Assembly (NCBI GenBank): GCA_937906775.1
Contig: CALCUD010000127.1
Span: forward strand, 1-64,000
Origin: an uncultured Clostridia bacterium
Lineage (GTDB): Bacteria > Bacillota > Clostridia > Christensenellales > Aristaeellaceae
DNA length: 64,000 bases
Direction of reading: 5' to 3'
Both the position numbers and the translations under genes were made by a program. The notes beneath the pieces were generated by a model. The model did not search any database and was not told where the DNA came from. It saw nothing but the letters and a program-made list of their open reading frames with translations. This document shows positions 6,657-15,595 of this stretch, one piece after another; position 1 is the stretch's first letter, and every line of letters begins with the position of its first letter.

Positions 6657-8963
6657 TCAGCCGACGCTGCTGATCTGCAGGGTGCATTGGCTCCGCAGAT
6701 CGCCTTCCCGGTCAAAAACAGAAACTGTTACCGGTCCGGGCAATACTCCGGATCTGATATAAACGATCATCCGCCCGCGGAAGGTGGAACGGAAAGGTTC
6801 ACTGTAAGGAGTCAGATCGTCGGGCTTTCCGTTTTCCATTCCGAGGATCTTCGCGTCTCCGAGCACCTGAACAAACAGGGAGCGGTCATCCGCGGCGGCC
6901 GGCTCGCCGGCTTCGTCCAGAAGCCGGATTTCCAGCTGTGCGATATCGTACTCTCCGGCCCGGAGGATGTTTCTGTCCGGAAGGATCTGAACGGAGACGG
7001 CTTTTCCGGGCGTTATGAGCCGGTCGGATGCTTCTCCGGCGTGCACGGTCAGTTCACCCGCGGCGTACGGCAGCTCCCAACGGGCCTGATATCCGTTTGC
7101 TCTCCCTGCAGGACGGGTGCCGACGGGAACGCCGTTCAGATACAAAGCAGCCTCCGGCTGATTGGTATAACAGGATACGGTCAGCATTTCGCCTTCCGTA
7201 CCGCTCCAGCAGAAGGACTGCTCCCACGGAGAGGCGGATTTTCCTACGGCCAGTTTCGCGCTGGGCTGTTTCGTCCAGAGCGCTTTTCGCAGGTAGAACA
7301 GCGGTTTTTCGAATCCGGCCAGATTCAGCAGACCGGCCTGTGAGATCCGGACGGGCCAACCGGGACACTCGCCCAGAAAATCGATGCCTGTCCAGAGAAA
7401 CTGTCCGGAGATAAATTCGCGGTCCTCAACATCGAACCATGCTTCCGCCGAGGTGCTGTTTTCACTGCCCAGAATGGCGCGGTCCGGGAAACGCAGATGG
7501 TCTTCGTCATAGTATTTTTCCCGGTAATTGTATCCCAGCAGGTCCAGCGTTCCGGAGAAACCGGTCCGGGTGGAGAGTTCGGGAAAGGACATGGCGCTGG
7601 TGACGGGACGGGAGTTATCCAGCTGATGTACAGTTTCCGTCAGTTCTTTCGCCACGGTCACGAGACGGGAGGCGTCCGGACGCCTGACGTCGTACAGGCG
7701 CTCCTGCAGAGGCTTGTTGGCGTCATTGTTGCCAAGCACCTCATTGAACAGGGGCGTGACATACGGATCGTTCGGATAATCGATTTCGTTTCCGATACTC
7801 CACAGGATCACGGACGGATGATTCCGGTCTCTCCGTATCATGGTTTCAAGATCCGCGCGGTGCCACTGCGGGAAGTCCTCCGCGTAGCCGTAATGCTTCG
7901 GAGGATATACGTTGTGACCCTGCCACCATTTGTTTTTGCAGCCTTCCCATTCGTCAAACGCTTCATCCATGACGAGAAATCCCATTTCATCGCACAGATC
8001 GAGCAGCAGGGGATCCGGCGGATTGTGCGCCGTGCGGATCGCGTTGCAGCCGCATTCCTTCAGCTTTTTCAGGCGGCGGGCCCATACGCTTTTCGGTACG
8101 GCGGCGCCGAGCGTTCCGGCGTCGTGATGGATGCAGACGCCCTTCAGCTTCATGTTCACACCGTTCAGGAAGAAACCGAGATCGGGATCAAAGCGGAATA
8201 CCCGCAGACCGGTCGGGATCTCCTCCGTATCGGTGACAATCCCGTTTCTGCCCGTCTCACAGCGGAGGGTATAGAGAACGGGATTTTCCGGACGCCAGAG
8301 CTCGGGGTTCGCGACCCGGAGCGTTACAGTTCCGGAGGATGTATCTGAAGAGGTGTAAGCAACGGTCTGGCCTTCGCGGTCGATCAGCCGGAAGGTCGCG
8401 AAATCCGCGCCCTCTGTTTCATAGGCGACAGAAAGTTCCGCGGCTTTTTCCGTTGCTTTGCGGTTCACGGCATAGATGCCGTATTCCCGGAAACAGACCG
8501 GATCTGAAATGACAAGGCTTACATCCCGATATATGCCGCTGCCGGTGAACCATCTGGAATCTGCCACATCATTGTGTTCCACCCGGACGCAGACAACGTT
8601 TTCGCCGGGCCGGACAAACGGGCTGATATCGAAGGAGAAGGTTGAATAACCGTACGCCCACGAACCCAGATAGTAGCTGTTGATCCAGATTTTCGCGTGC
8701 TTGTAGACGCCGCCGAAAACAATCCGCGTCTTTTTTTTACCGATATTTTCGGGAAGACTGAAATGTTTCCGGTACCACGCGGTGCCGCCCGGCAGGTACC
8801 CGGTTCCGCTGGAATGGTTCCTGCTGAAAGGATATTCCACGGCCCAGTCATGAGGCAGTGTGACGCGTTTCCACGCGGAATCGTCATATCCCATATAATC
8901 CGCCGCCGGATCGTCTGCGGCCAGGAATCGCCAGTCCTGATGGAGCAGGATCTTCTGTGACAT
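6657..8963 (-). CDS. Glycoside hydrolase family 2 beta-galactosidase-like enzyme
   Basis: A 768-residue GH2 enzyme, shorter than LacZ (about 1020). Order: N-terminal jelly roll (LPHDWAVEYPF, GGTAWYRKHF), Ig-like linker, TIM barrel (KGVCIHHDAG, RTAHNPPDPLLLDLCDEMG), then C-terminal beta domains resembling DUF4982. The acid/base Glu is in ILWSIGNEIDYPND (about residue 395) and the nucleophile in ILGSENS (about 490). No signal peptide, so it acts in the cytoplasm on imported glycosides. It is last in an operon after two permeases and a binding protein. AGGAAGAGG precedes the ATG. Exact substrate (galactoside or glucuronide) is not settled. Confidence 0.88.
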   Translation of the reverse strand: MSQKILLHQDWRFLAADDPAADYMGYDDSAWKRVTLPHDWAVEYPFSRNHSSGTGYLPGGTAWYRKHFSLPENIGKKKTRIVFGGVYKHAKIWINSYYLGSWAYGYSTFSFDISPFVRPGENVVCVRVEHNDVADSRWFTGSGIYRDVSLVISDPVCFREYGIYAVNRKATEKAAELSVAYETEGADFATFRLIDREGQTVAYTSSDTSSGTVTLRVANPELWRPENPVLYTLRCETGRNGIVTDTEEIPTGLRVFRFDPDLGFFLNGVNMKLKGVCIHHDAGTLGAAVPKSVWARRLKKLKECGCNAIRTAHNPPDPLLLDLCDEMGFLVMDEAFDEWEGCKNKWWQGHNVYPPKHYGYAEDFPQWHRADLETMIRRDRNHPSVILWSIGNEIDYPNDPYVTPLFNEVLGNNDANKPLQERLYDVRRPDASRLVTVAKELTETVHQLDNSRPVTSAMSFPELSTRTGFSGTLDLLGYNYREKYYDEDHLRFPDRAILGSENSTSAEAWFDVEDREFISGQFLWTGIDFLGECPGWPVRISQAGLLNLAGFEKPLFYLRKALWTKQPSAKLAVGKSASPWEQSFCWSGTEGEMLTVSCYTNQPEAALYLNGVPVGTRPAGRANGYQARWELPYAAGELTVHAGEASDRLITPGKAVSVQILPDRNILRAGEYDIAQLEIRLLDEAGEPAAADDRSLFVQVLGDAKILGMENGKPDDLTPYSEPFRSTFRGRMIVYIRSGVLPGPVTVSVFDREGDLRSQCTLQISSVG

Positions 8964-9003
8964 ATCGTATACCTCTTCCTGATGAATTGGGCTGATTTTG
9001 AAA

Positions 9004-9040
9004 CGGGACCGTCCCGTACGGAAGTACGCGGACGGTCCCG
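9004..9040 (-). terminator. Intercistronic hairpin between binding-protein gene and GH2 gene
   Basis: CGGGACCGTCCCGTAC and GTACGCGGACGGTCCCG form a long stem around GGAA with one bulged base. Only a weak T run follows on the minus strand, so it may be a partial terminator or an mRNA-stabilising element that gives more binding protein than enzyme. Confidence 0.5.
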
Positions 9041-9061
9041 CTGATATGGGATCTTTCGGGA

Positions 9062-10576
9062 TTATTTGGCGTATACAGCGTCCAGCTGATTCTGGATCTC
9101 GGTCATGACATCCTCGATGCCGGCAGCCTGCAGCTGAGTACGGAACTCGGCGACATAGGCTTCGGGATCGGCGCACATACCGAAGACGATCTGCGGCATA
9201 TACGTATTGTAGATGTTGGACAGGTTATCCAGCTGAGCGGAAACGGGGGTACGGTCGAAGATGAACTGGCCGTAGGGATAGACAACGGACTTCTCGGCGT
9301 AGACAGCGTAGAGCTTGTCGATTTCTTCCCAGTCACGGTCGGAAGCACGCAGGCCGAGTTCGTCGTTGCGGCCCCACCACCAGTTGAAGGTGCAGCCCAT
9401 AACCGCTTCGTCCCAGCCTTCGGGGCGGACCAGGTAGCCGTTCTCGTCAATCGTGTACATTTCATCCGGGATGCCGTACATCATCAGACGGTAGATTTCG
9501 GGATCGTTGCGGAGGAGGTCATAAACCTGCAGGGCTTTTTCGGGATACTTGCAGGAGGAGGCGATCGCCATGGCGCCGTGGGTGATGTTCAGGGAGACCA
9601 CGTTGCCCTGCTCTTCGCCGAACCAGAAGAATCCCAGGTCAGAACCGGGCTGCGCAACTTCCATCTCGGTGCGGAAGCCTGTCCAGGTTTCGGTATGATG
9701 CTGACGGGCGCCGCTGACGCCTTCCTTCATCAGAGCAGCCTGGTCGCCGGTGTAGTTCAGCACGTCGGTGCGCCAGTAGCCGGCATCTGCCCAGGACTTC
9801 ATCGTCTTGGCGAAGTTCACCAGCTCGTCGCCCTCGAGGTAGTAACGGCTCAGGTGATAGGGATCTTCGGCGGAGTTGCCGTAGAACAGGTCAACGCCCA
9901 TGCCTTCGATGTAGACGTTGGGGGTGTGGCTGGTCTGCCAGCCGCCGGCCATCTGCTGGCTGTAGGAGGAACCGTTGCCGTCCGCGTCCCACGGAACCAC
10001 ATCAGGCATGTTGTCCTTGACGTACTGGAAGTACTTGCCCAGGTCATCCCAGCTGTGAACACCGTTCTCCAGACCGGCGGCCTTGGCCCAGTCACCGCGG
10101 TACATGAAGCCGTGGTTGGTCCACTGCGCGTACTGATCTTCGGGGATCAGGTAGATCTCGCCGTTGAACTTGCACTTGTCCCAGTGATCGGCGGGAACAG
10201 CGGCCCAGGTCAGGGGTGCGTTTTCCTTCAGCATTTCCTCGCTCAGTGGCATGAAGCCGCCCTTCTGGGAGTTCGGCCACGCGTCGAGCCAGTCGGTCGC
10301 GGTGCCGACGAGGTCGATGTCACCGTTCTGCATGGCAATGGCCATGTTGTACATCGTGGTCCAGTTGGTCCACTCGATCCAGCGGATCTCCAGCTTGGCG
10401 CCGACCTTTTCAATCAGCTTCTGGTTGATCAGCTCGAGCACCTCATCGGTGCGGTTGGTGGGGATGTCGCCGGTGACCAGATAGGTCAGGGTGACGGGCT
10501 CTTCGGCGGATGCGAACACGGGCATCAGGCCCGCCACCATCACCAGAGCCAGAAACAGGGAAATCAGTTTCTTCAT
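9062..10576 (-). CDS. Sugar ABC transporter substrate-binding protein (family 1)
   Basis: A 504-residue secreted solute-binding protein of the LplA/LipO type paired with LplB/YtcP permeases. The start at 10576 follows AAGGAGG and begins a signal peptide (MKKLISLFLALVMVAGLMP, cleavage after ASA). There is no lipobox cysteine, so surface retention is unclear. The mature start EEPVTLTYLVTGDIP and aromatic-rich stretches such as FNWWWGRND fit oligosaccharide binding. Third gene of the galactoside operon, followed by a hairpin and the GH2 gene. Confidence 0.85.
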   Translation of the reverse strand: MKKLISLFLALVMVAGLMPVFASAEEPVTLTYLVTGDIPTNRTDEVLELINQKLIEKVGAKLEIRWIEWTNWTTMYNMAIAMQNGDIDLVGTATDWLDAWPNSQKGGFMPLSEEMLKENAPLTWAAVPADHWDKCKFNGEIYLIPEDQYAQWTNHGFMYRGDWAKAAGLENGVHSWDDLGKYFQYVKDNMPDVVPWDADGNGSSYSQQMAGGWQTSHTPNVYIEGMGVDLFYGNSAEDPYHLSRYYLEGDELVNFAKTMKSWADAGYWRTDVLNYTGDQAALMKEGVSGARQHHTETWTGFRTEMEVAQPGSDLGFFWFGEEQGNVVSLNITHGAMAIASSCKYPEKALQVYDLLRNDPEIYRLMMYGIPDEMYTIDENGYLVRPEGWDEAVMGCTFNWWWGRNDELGLRASDRDWEEIDKLYAVYAEKSVVYPYGQFIFDRTPVSAQLDNLSNIYNTYMPQIVFGMCADPEAYVAEFRTQLQAAGIEDVMTEIQNQLDAVYAK

Positions 10577-10627
10577 GGGTGGATTCCTCCTTTTTAATTT
10601 ATTCAACAGCCATGCGGGCTGTTTGAA

Positions 10628-11569
10628 TCAACCCTTGACGGCGCCGACGGTCAGGCCGGCCACGAAGTATTTCTGCACGAAGGGATACAGAAGGATGATC
10701 GGGCCCGTGGCGATCACGGCCGTTGCCATCTTCAGCGTTTCGCCGGGAAGGTTCTCGATCACGACGTTCGAGCCGGCGACGGAGTTCTTCAGGCTCGCCA
10801 CCTTGTTGATGACATTGTAGAGATGGTACTGCAGGGGCCGGTATTCCACCTTTGAGGTCAGGAACAGGGAGGAGTAATACCATTCGTTCCAGTACCCCAG
10901 CGCGAGGAACAGCCCGATGGTCGCCAGCGCGGGCTTCATGCTCGGCAGAATCAGCCGCACATAGATCGTGAAGTCGTTGGCCCCGTCGATCTTGCCGGAT
11001 TCGGTGATCGCGTGCGGGATATCCTTGACGAAGTTCTTCATCAGGACGATCAACCAGGGGATGACCAGCAGCGGCAGCAGGATCGCCCAGTAGGAATCGC
11101 GCAGGTTCAGCGTCTGCGTAATCAGCAGATAGAAGGGTACCAGACCCGCGGAGAACAGCGAGGTGAAGTAGATATAGAACATAATGCCGTTGCGGAACGG
11201 GAAGTCCGGCCGCTGCAGCGCGTAGCCCGTCATCGAGACGATGAACAGGCCGATCAGCGTCCCGACCACCGTGAGGCAGATGGTGACGATATAGGCGCCG
11301 ATCATCTGATCCGGGGAGCGGAACAGCAGGAAGTAGCTGTAGGTATCCACCTCAGTGGGCCAGAGCGTGAAGCCACTGCGCCGGATCGCCGCCTCGGAGG
11401 AGAAGGAGGAGGCGACCACCATCCAGAAGGGCATGACACAGAAGAAGGCGAAGATCGCCACGATCACATAGGTTATCCCGCGGATGATCCGGTCGGACCG
11501 GTCAATCTTCACCCGGGTCGGATGATCATGCGGATTTGCCGGAGCATTCACAGACATCTTGTTTCGCAC
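10628..11569 (-). CDS. ABC sugar permease, YtcP/CarB type
   Basis: A 313-residue inner-membrane permease with six hydrophobic segments. The EAA loop contact for the ATPase is visible as ITESGKIDGANDFTIYVRLI, and the C-terminus ends VAGLTVGAVKG, typical of the MalG-like partner. A GTG start at 11569 is preferred because AAGGAGG lies 8 bases upstream. It lies 20 bases after the LplB gene in transcription order. No ATPase gene is present, so an MsmX-like shared ATPase elsewhere is expected. Confidence 0.88.
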   Translation of the reverse strand: MRNKMSVNAPANPHDHPTRVKIDRSDRIIRGITYVIVAIFAFFCVMPFWMVVASSFSSEAAIRRSGFTLWPTEVDTYSYFLLFRSPDQMIGAYIVTICLTVVGTLIGLFIVSMTGYALQRPDFPFRNGIMFYIYFTSLFSAGLVPFYLLITQTLNLRDSYWAILLPLLVIPWLIVLMKNFVKDIPHAITESGKIDGANDFTIYVRLILPSMKPALATIGLFLALGYWNEWYYSSLFLTSKVEYRPLQYHLYNVINKVASLKNSVAGSNVVIENLPGETLKMATAVIATGPIILLYPFVQKYFVAGLTVGAVKG

Positions 11570-11588
11570 GTTCAGCACCTCCTTCCCG

Positions 11589-12551
11589 TCAGAACAGGGC
11601 CATTTCAGGCTCGAGTTTTTTGACGATTGCGTTCGCGCCCAGCACGATGAAGAAGCCGACCACGCTCTGGAACAGGCCGACGGCGCTGCTCTGGGCGAAG
11701 TTGAAGTTGTTCATCATCGCGCGGTAGACGTAGGTTTCAATGATATCCGTCGTGTTGAACAGGACGGAGTTGTTGCCGACCAGGTTGTAGAACAGGCCGA
11801 AGTTGCCCTTCAGGATGCCGCCGATGGCGAACAGGAACAGGATCACGACCGTGGGCTTCAGGCAGGGCAGCGTGATATAGCGGATGCGCTGCCAGCCGTT
11901 GGCCCCGTCGATCTGCGCCGCTTCCATCATAGAGGTGTCGATTCCGGTGATGGCGGCGAAGTAGACCACCGTGCCGTACCCCGTCCCCTTCCAGATGTTC
12001 ACCAGAATGATGACTGTCGGCCAGATGCCGGCGTTCTGGTAGATCTTCGGCATCACGCCGCCGCAGTTCCGGACCAGGTTGGACAAGAAGCCGTAATCGT
12101 AGTTCAGCAGATTGTAGACCAGCAGGCTCACCAGCACGTCGGAAATGAAATAGGGCAGGAACATCATGCTCTGGGTGATCTTGACGAAGCCCTTGCTCCG
12201 GACTTCGTTCAGCATGATAGCAAAGGCCAGCTGAATGATATTGCCCAGCACAATGAACGCGATGTTGTACAGAACGGTATTCTTCAGCAGCAGGCCCAGC
12301 TGACCGGAGGTGAACAGGAACTTGAAATTGGTCAGTCCGACGAAGGGACTCGCGAAAATGCCCTTGTTGTACTGGAAGTTGGTAAATGCGATGTAAGCCC
12401 CCGGCATGGGCATGTAGGAGAAGATAAAGAAGAACACGATCGCCGGCAGACACATCAGGATCAGCACCCAGCTCTTTTTGACCTGGCGGAAGAAGCCGGG
12501 TTTCCTGACCGTGACCGGCAGAGGTGCGTTGATGACAGTTTGCCGCTTCAT
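11589..12551 (-). CDS. ABC sugar permease, LplB type
   Basis: A 320-residue permease with an N-terminal cytoplasmic tail and six membrane segments (first: WVLILMCLPAIVFFFIFSYM). The EAA motif reads MMEAAQIDGANGWQRIRYIT. The start at 12551 has AAAGGA at proper distance; the ATG nine bases earlier abuts that site. It is the first gene of the operon and is preceded by the palindromic operator, so its expression should be under the LacI-type regulator encoded upstream. Confidence 0.88.
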   Translation of the reverse strand: MKRQTVINAPLPVTVRKPGFFRQVKKSWVLILMCLPAIVFFFIFSYMPMPGAYIAFTNFQYNKGIFASPFVGLTNFKFLFTSGQLGLLLKNTVLYNIAFIVLGNIIQLAFAIMLNEVRSKGFVKITQSMMFLPYFISDVLVSLLVYNLLNYDYGFLSNLVRNCGGVMPKIYQNAGIWPTVIILVNIWKGTGYGTVVYFAAITGIDTSMMEAAQIDGANGWQRIRYITLPCLKPTVVILFLFAIGGILKGNFGLFYNLVGNNSVLFNTTDIIETYVYRAMMNNFNFAQSSAVGLFQSVVGFFIVLGANAIVKKLEPEMALF

Positions 12552-12606
12552 GGGGCTCATTCCTTTCTTCCGGGGAATCGAACCGGGGCCGCCGTCAACA
12601 GCCCGG

Positions 12607-12632
12607 CAGTTTTGAAACCGGTTTCAAAACTG
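12607..12632 (-). promoter_or_regulatory. LacI-family operator, 26-bp perfect palindrome
   Basis: A perfect palindrome centred on TGAAACCGGTTTCA lies between the LacI-family gene and the LplB gene. LacI-family operators are palindromes with a central CG, which this has. It sits downstream of the likely promoter boxes, where bound repressor would block transcription of the transporter and GH2 genes. Confidence 0.8.
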
Positions 12633-12671
12633 AATATCCAAATAAAAGATGCAACGACAATCACTGTAAAA

Positions 12672-12700
12672 ACTATAACATGAATAAAATGGTCAAACAA
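12672..12700 (-). promoter_or_regulatory. Likely promoter of the galactoside transport operon
   Basis: On the minus strand TTGTTT, 17-base spacer, TATAGT. The -35 box lies within an 8-bp inverted repeat (AAACAATG at 12695-12702 and CATTGTTT at 12713-12720). An alternative set (TTTACA-17-TTTTAT) lies closer to the operator. Confidence 0.4.
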
Positions 12701-12724
12701 TGGCCAGATTGACATTGTTTATGG

Positions 12725-13768
12725 TCAGAATGAACAATTCGGAGCAGAACAGGAGGCTCTCACTTTAATGGAGGGTACAATCAGCTGCTGGCGCGGAACC
12801 TCGTTTCCTTCGGCAAGCGACAGCGCGGTATTGATCAGCTTTCCGGCGAACAGGTCATAGTCATAGTCCACGGAGGAAATTCCGGGGGTCGGCAATCCCG
12901 TGATATAGGTATCGTCAAAGCTCATCAGGCTCATCTGTTCCGGAATCCGCATGCCGCGGTCGGTCAGCCCCTTCAGCAGGCCGACCGAAATCATATCGTT
13001 GAGTCCCAGGACCGCCGTCGGCTTTTTTCCCAGCGCCAGCAACCGGTCGGCGCCCGCGCGTCCGGAATCGATATCGTAATCCGGGACCTCGATCATCCAT
13101 TCCGGCCGGATCGGAAGACCGCATTCCGTCATGACGGCGTAAAAGCGGTCCAGCATTTCCCGTGTGATGTAAAACTGTTTTCCGGTGTAGACAAAACCGA
13201 TCTCCCGGTGGCCCAGGGCAATCAGGTGCCGCAGGGCCAGATCCATGCTTTTTTCATGATCCGCCGCGACTCCGGGAACCTCGGGCAGGGGACTGCGGGA
13301 CGCGACAATGACGGGGGTATGGCCGACGGTGGAGCGAAGCATGCCGATGAAGGCCCCGTCCGGTTGATCCAGATCGATCCGGCCGCCGGCGATGATGATC
13401 GCGTCCACGCGCTGCTCAATCATCCGGCTGACAGCCACATCCTCCAGCTCAGTCCGGGACATGGTATTGAACAACAGGATGGAATATCCGTGCTTTTCCG
13501 CGGCGTTGGTGCAGGCGGTGAAAAGACTGTGATAGTAGGAATTACTGACATCGGCGGAAATCATGCCGATGAAGCGGGTGCGCGTTTCGCTCAGCGCCCG
13601 GGCCATTGCGTTGGGCCGGAATTGATATTTCCGGATGATCTCGTTTACACGATCCCGCTTTTCCGGCCGTACGGATGCGTTCCCGGTCAGGATCCGGGAT
13701 ACCGTCGCCGGGGATACTCCGGCTTCTCTGGCAATGTCATAAATCGTGATGTTTCGTTTTTCAACCAT
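12725..13768 (-). CDS. LacI-family transcriptional regulator
   Basis: A 347-residue repressor. The N-terminal helix-turn-helix (ITIYDIAREAGVSPATVSRI) is followed by the hinge helix region RPNAMARALSE and a periplasmic-binding-protein-like sensor domain (ISADVSNSYYHSL, GLNDMISVGLL, SFDDTYITGL). It should bind the palindrome just downstream of its gene and release it on binding a galactoside-related sugar. Its start overlaps the end of the upstream hydrolase gene by 8 bases, so the two are probably translated together. Confidence 0.9.
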   Translation of the reverse strand: MVEKRNITIYDIAREAGVSPATVSRILTGNASVRPEKRDRVNEIIRKYQFRPNAMARALSETRTRFIGMISADVSNSYYHSLFTACTNAAEKHGYSILLFNTMSRTELEDVAVSRMIEQRVDAIIIAGGRIDLDQPDGAFIGMLRSTVGHTPVIVASRSPLPEVPGVAADHEKSMDLALRHLIALGHREIGFVYTGKQFYITREMLDRFYAVMTECGLPIRPEWMIEVPDYDIDSGRAGADRLLALGKKPTAVLGLNDMISVGLLKGLTDRGMRIPEQMSLMSFDDTYITGLPTPGISSVDYDYDLFAGKLINTALSLAEGNEVPRQQLIVPSIKVRASCSAPNCSF

Positions 13769-14582
13769 GGTATGCTTCGATTTCCTCTCCGCTGCGGAGA
13801 TGCCGCAGGCGTTCTCCCATGATCTCCGCCATGATCTCATAGGCGGGCTCGCCGGTGCAGTGGCCGGTGTAAAAGAGAATACCGGTTTTCCGGAGTTCCG
13901 TCGCGACATTCCGGACGGTACGGATCTCCGCGTCGGAATATTCGCCGTTTTTTTTCATATGAAAACCGGAGATGACCGTGTCCGGATCCCTGTGCCAGAT
14001 CTCCCTGTACCGGTCCAGAATATTCAGAATGCCGTTATGGGCGCAGCCGGAAAGGAGCAGATACCGCCCTTCGCTGTGCAGAACGAGGTACTGCTCGTGG
14101 GAAAAATCGTCCTGCTTCGGGGAGCCGTCCGGTTCCAGACGGGAGAGCTCCAGGTTGCTTTCCGGCCAGAGCCGGCGTCCGGTGACGTTGGTAAACAGGC
14201 TGAGCTCCTCGTCGATCCGGAGATCCCCTTCGACGGTCCGGAGCTGCGGAAGGGACAGGATCGAACGGTCGATCCCGATATATTTTTCTCCGTGGCAGAA
14301 CTGTCCGTCCGCGTTTTTCCGGAGATAGATGACCGCCCGCGGGTTGATGGCCGCGAAGGCTGTCACGCCGCCGGTATGGTCATAGTGTCCGTGACTCAGG
14401 ATGACCGTGTCGACCTTTGTCAGGTCGATCCCGAGCCGTTCCGCGTTGCGCAGGGAGGCGTCGGTGGCGCCGGTGTCCAGCAGCAGCCGGTGGCATCCGG
14501 TTTCGATATACAGACTCAGGCCGTGCTCATAGGCGCAGCCGTTGTTCCCGGGTGTGTTTTCGATCAGGGTTACAATACGCAT
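13761..14582 (-). CDS. Metallo-beta-lactamase-fold hydrolase (COG1237-like)
   Basis: A 273-residue cytoplasmic hydrolase. The metal site motif is SHGHYDHTGG, with further ligands expected in SGCAHNGILNI and the final TGHCTGEPA. The opening (TLIENTPGNN, then GLSLYIETG, LLLDTGATD) matches the group annotated as dihydropterin/beta-RFAP synthase-like MBL proteins, whose bacterial role is unclear. It precedes and overlaps the LacI-type gene, suggesting a link to the galactoside locus. The ribosome site is weak (GGAAAAG). Confidence 0.8.
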   Translation of the reverse strand: MRIVTLIENTPGNNGCAYEHGLSLYIETGCHRLLLDTGATDASLRNAERLGIDLTKVDTVILSHGHYDHTGGVTAFAAINPRAVIYLRKNADGQFCHGEKYIGIDRSILSLPQLRTVEGDLRIDEELSLFTNVTGRRLWPESNLELSRLEPDGSPKQDDFSHEQYLVLHSEGRYLLLSGCAHNGILNILDRYREIWHRDPDTVISGFHMKKNGEYSDAEIRTVRNVATELRKTGILFYTGHCTGEPAYEIMAEIMGERLRHLRSGEEIEAYHG

Positions 14583-14634
14583 AGGCTTTTCCGTTACTTC
14601 GTAAGAAAGTTCCCGACAGTCTGTCGGCAGTTGT

Positions 14635-15519
14635 TCAGTACATGACCTTGCCGTCGGCGACTGCTTTCAGATGCGCTCCGTACGGACTCTTGCCGTACTT
14701 TTCCGCGCTTTCCCGGAGCGTGTCCCGGTCGATCCAACGGTTAACATAGGCGATTTCTTCCGGAGCGGAGATCACGATGCTCTGCCTTTTCTGGATCATC
14801 CTGACAAAATCGGCCGCCTCCACGAGGCTGTCCATGGTGCCGGTATCCAGCCAGGCGTATCCGCGGCCAAGCAACTGGACATCCAGCAGTTCCTGTTTCA
14901 GATACAGATCGTTCAGCGTGGTGATCTCCAGCTCGCCCCGGGCGCTCGGCTTCACTTCGTGTGCCAGAGAGGATACGCCCTTCGGATAGAAATACAGCCC
15001 GGTGATGCAGTAGTTGCTCTTCGGGTTTTTCGGCTTTTCCTCAACGGAGATCACTTTTCCGTTCCGGTCAAATTCCACGATGCCGAAACGTTCCGGATCC
15101 GTCACATAATATCCGAAAATGGTCGCACGGCCGTTTTCTGCATTGTTCACGGCGGCTTTCAGGACGTTCCGGAAGCCGTTGCCGTAAAAGATATTGTCGC
15201 CGAGGACCATCGCGCAGGCGTCGTTTCCGATGAATTCCTCGCCAAGCAGGAAGGCCTGGGCCAGCCCATCCGGAGAGGGCTGAACCTTATAGTGCAGGGA
15301 GATTCCGAACTGGCTCCCGTCGCCCAGCAGCGCTTCAAACCGCGGCGTGTCCGTCGGGGTGGAAATGATCAGGATATCCCGGATGCCCGCCAGCATCAGG
15401 GTCCCCAGAGGATAATAGATCATCGGTTTATCATATACCGGCAGCAGCTGTTTGCTTGTGACCATGGTCAGCGGATAAAGCCGCGTACCGGCGCCGCCCG
15501 CGAGAATGATGCCTTTCAT
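14635..15519 (-). CDS. rmlA: Glucose-1-phosphate thymidylyltransferase
   Basis: A 294-residue enzyme that makes dTDP-glucose from dTTP and glucose-1-phosphate, the first step to dTDP-rhamnose. The nucleotidyltransferase signature LAGGAGTRLYPLT and the family blocks VYDKPMIYYPLGTLMLAGI, VLGDNIFYG and YAWLDTGTMDSL are intact. AAAGGAGG precedes the ATG at 15519. The rest of the rhamnose set (rmlBCD) is not in the window, which is unusual. An extended -10 (TGTTATAAT) lies about 40 bases upstream. A small hairpin (14613-14627) follows the gene. Confidence 0.93.
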   Translation of the reverse strand: MKGIILAGGAGTRLYPLTMVTSKQLLPVYDKPMIYYPLGTLMLAGIRDILIISTPTDTPRFEALLGDGSQFGISLHYKVQPSPDGLAQAFLLGEEFIGNDACAMVLGDNIFYGNGFRNVLKAAVNNAENGRATIFGYYVTDPERFGIVEFDRNGKVISVEEKPKNPKSNYCITGLYFYPKGVSSLAHEVKPSARGELEITTLNDLYLKQELLDVQLLGRGYAWLDTGTMDSLVEAADFVRMIQKRQSIVISAPEEIAYVNRWIDRDTLRESAEKYGKSPYGAHLKAVADGKVMY

Positions 15520-15595
15520 GGAAGAATCCTCCTTTGTCTGATGCTTTGTCCGAATTATAACATAAAGGGATTGAAATGGACAGACCGTGCCGCGG

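Noticed and set aside
12607..12632. Palindrome as a terminator of the LacI gene
   Set aside because: No T run follows in the right direction, and the central CG with LacI-type symmetry fits an operator much better.
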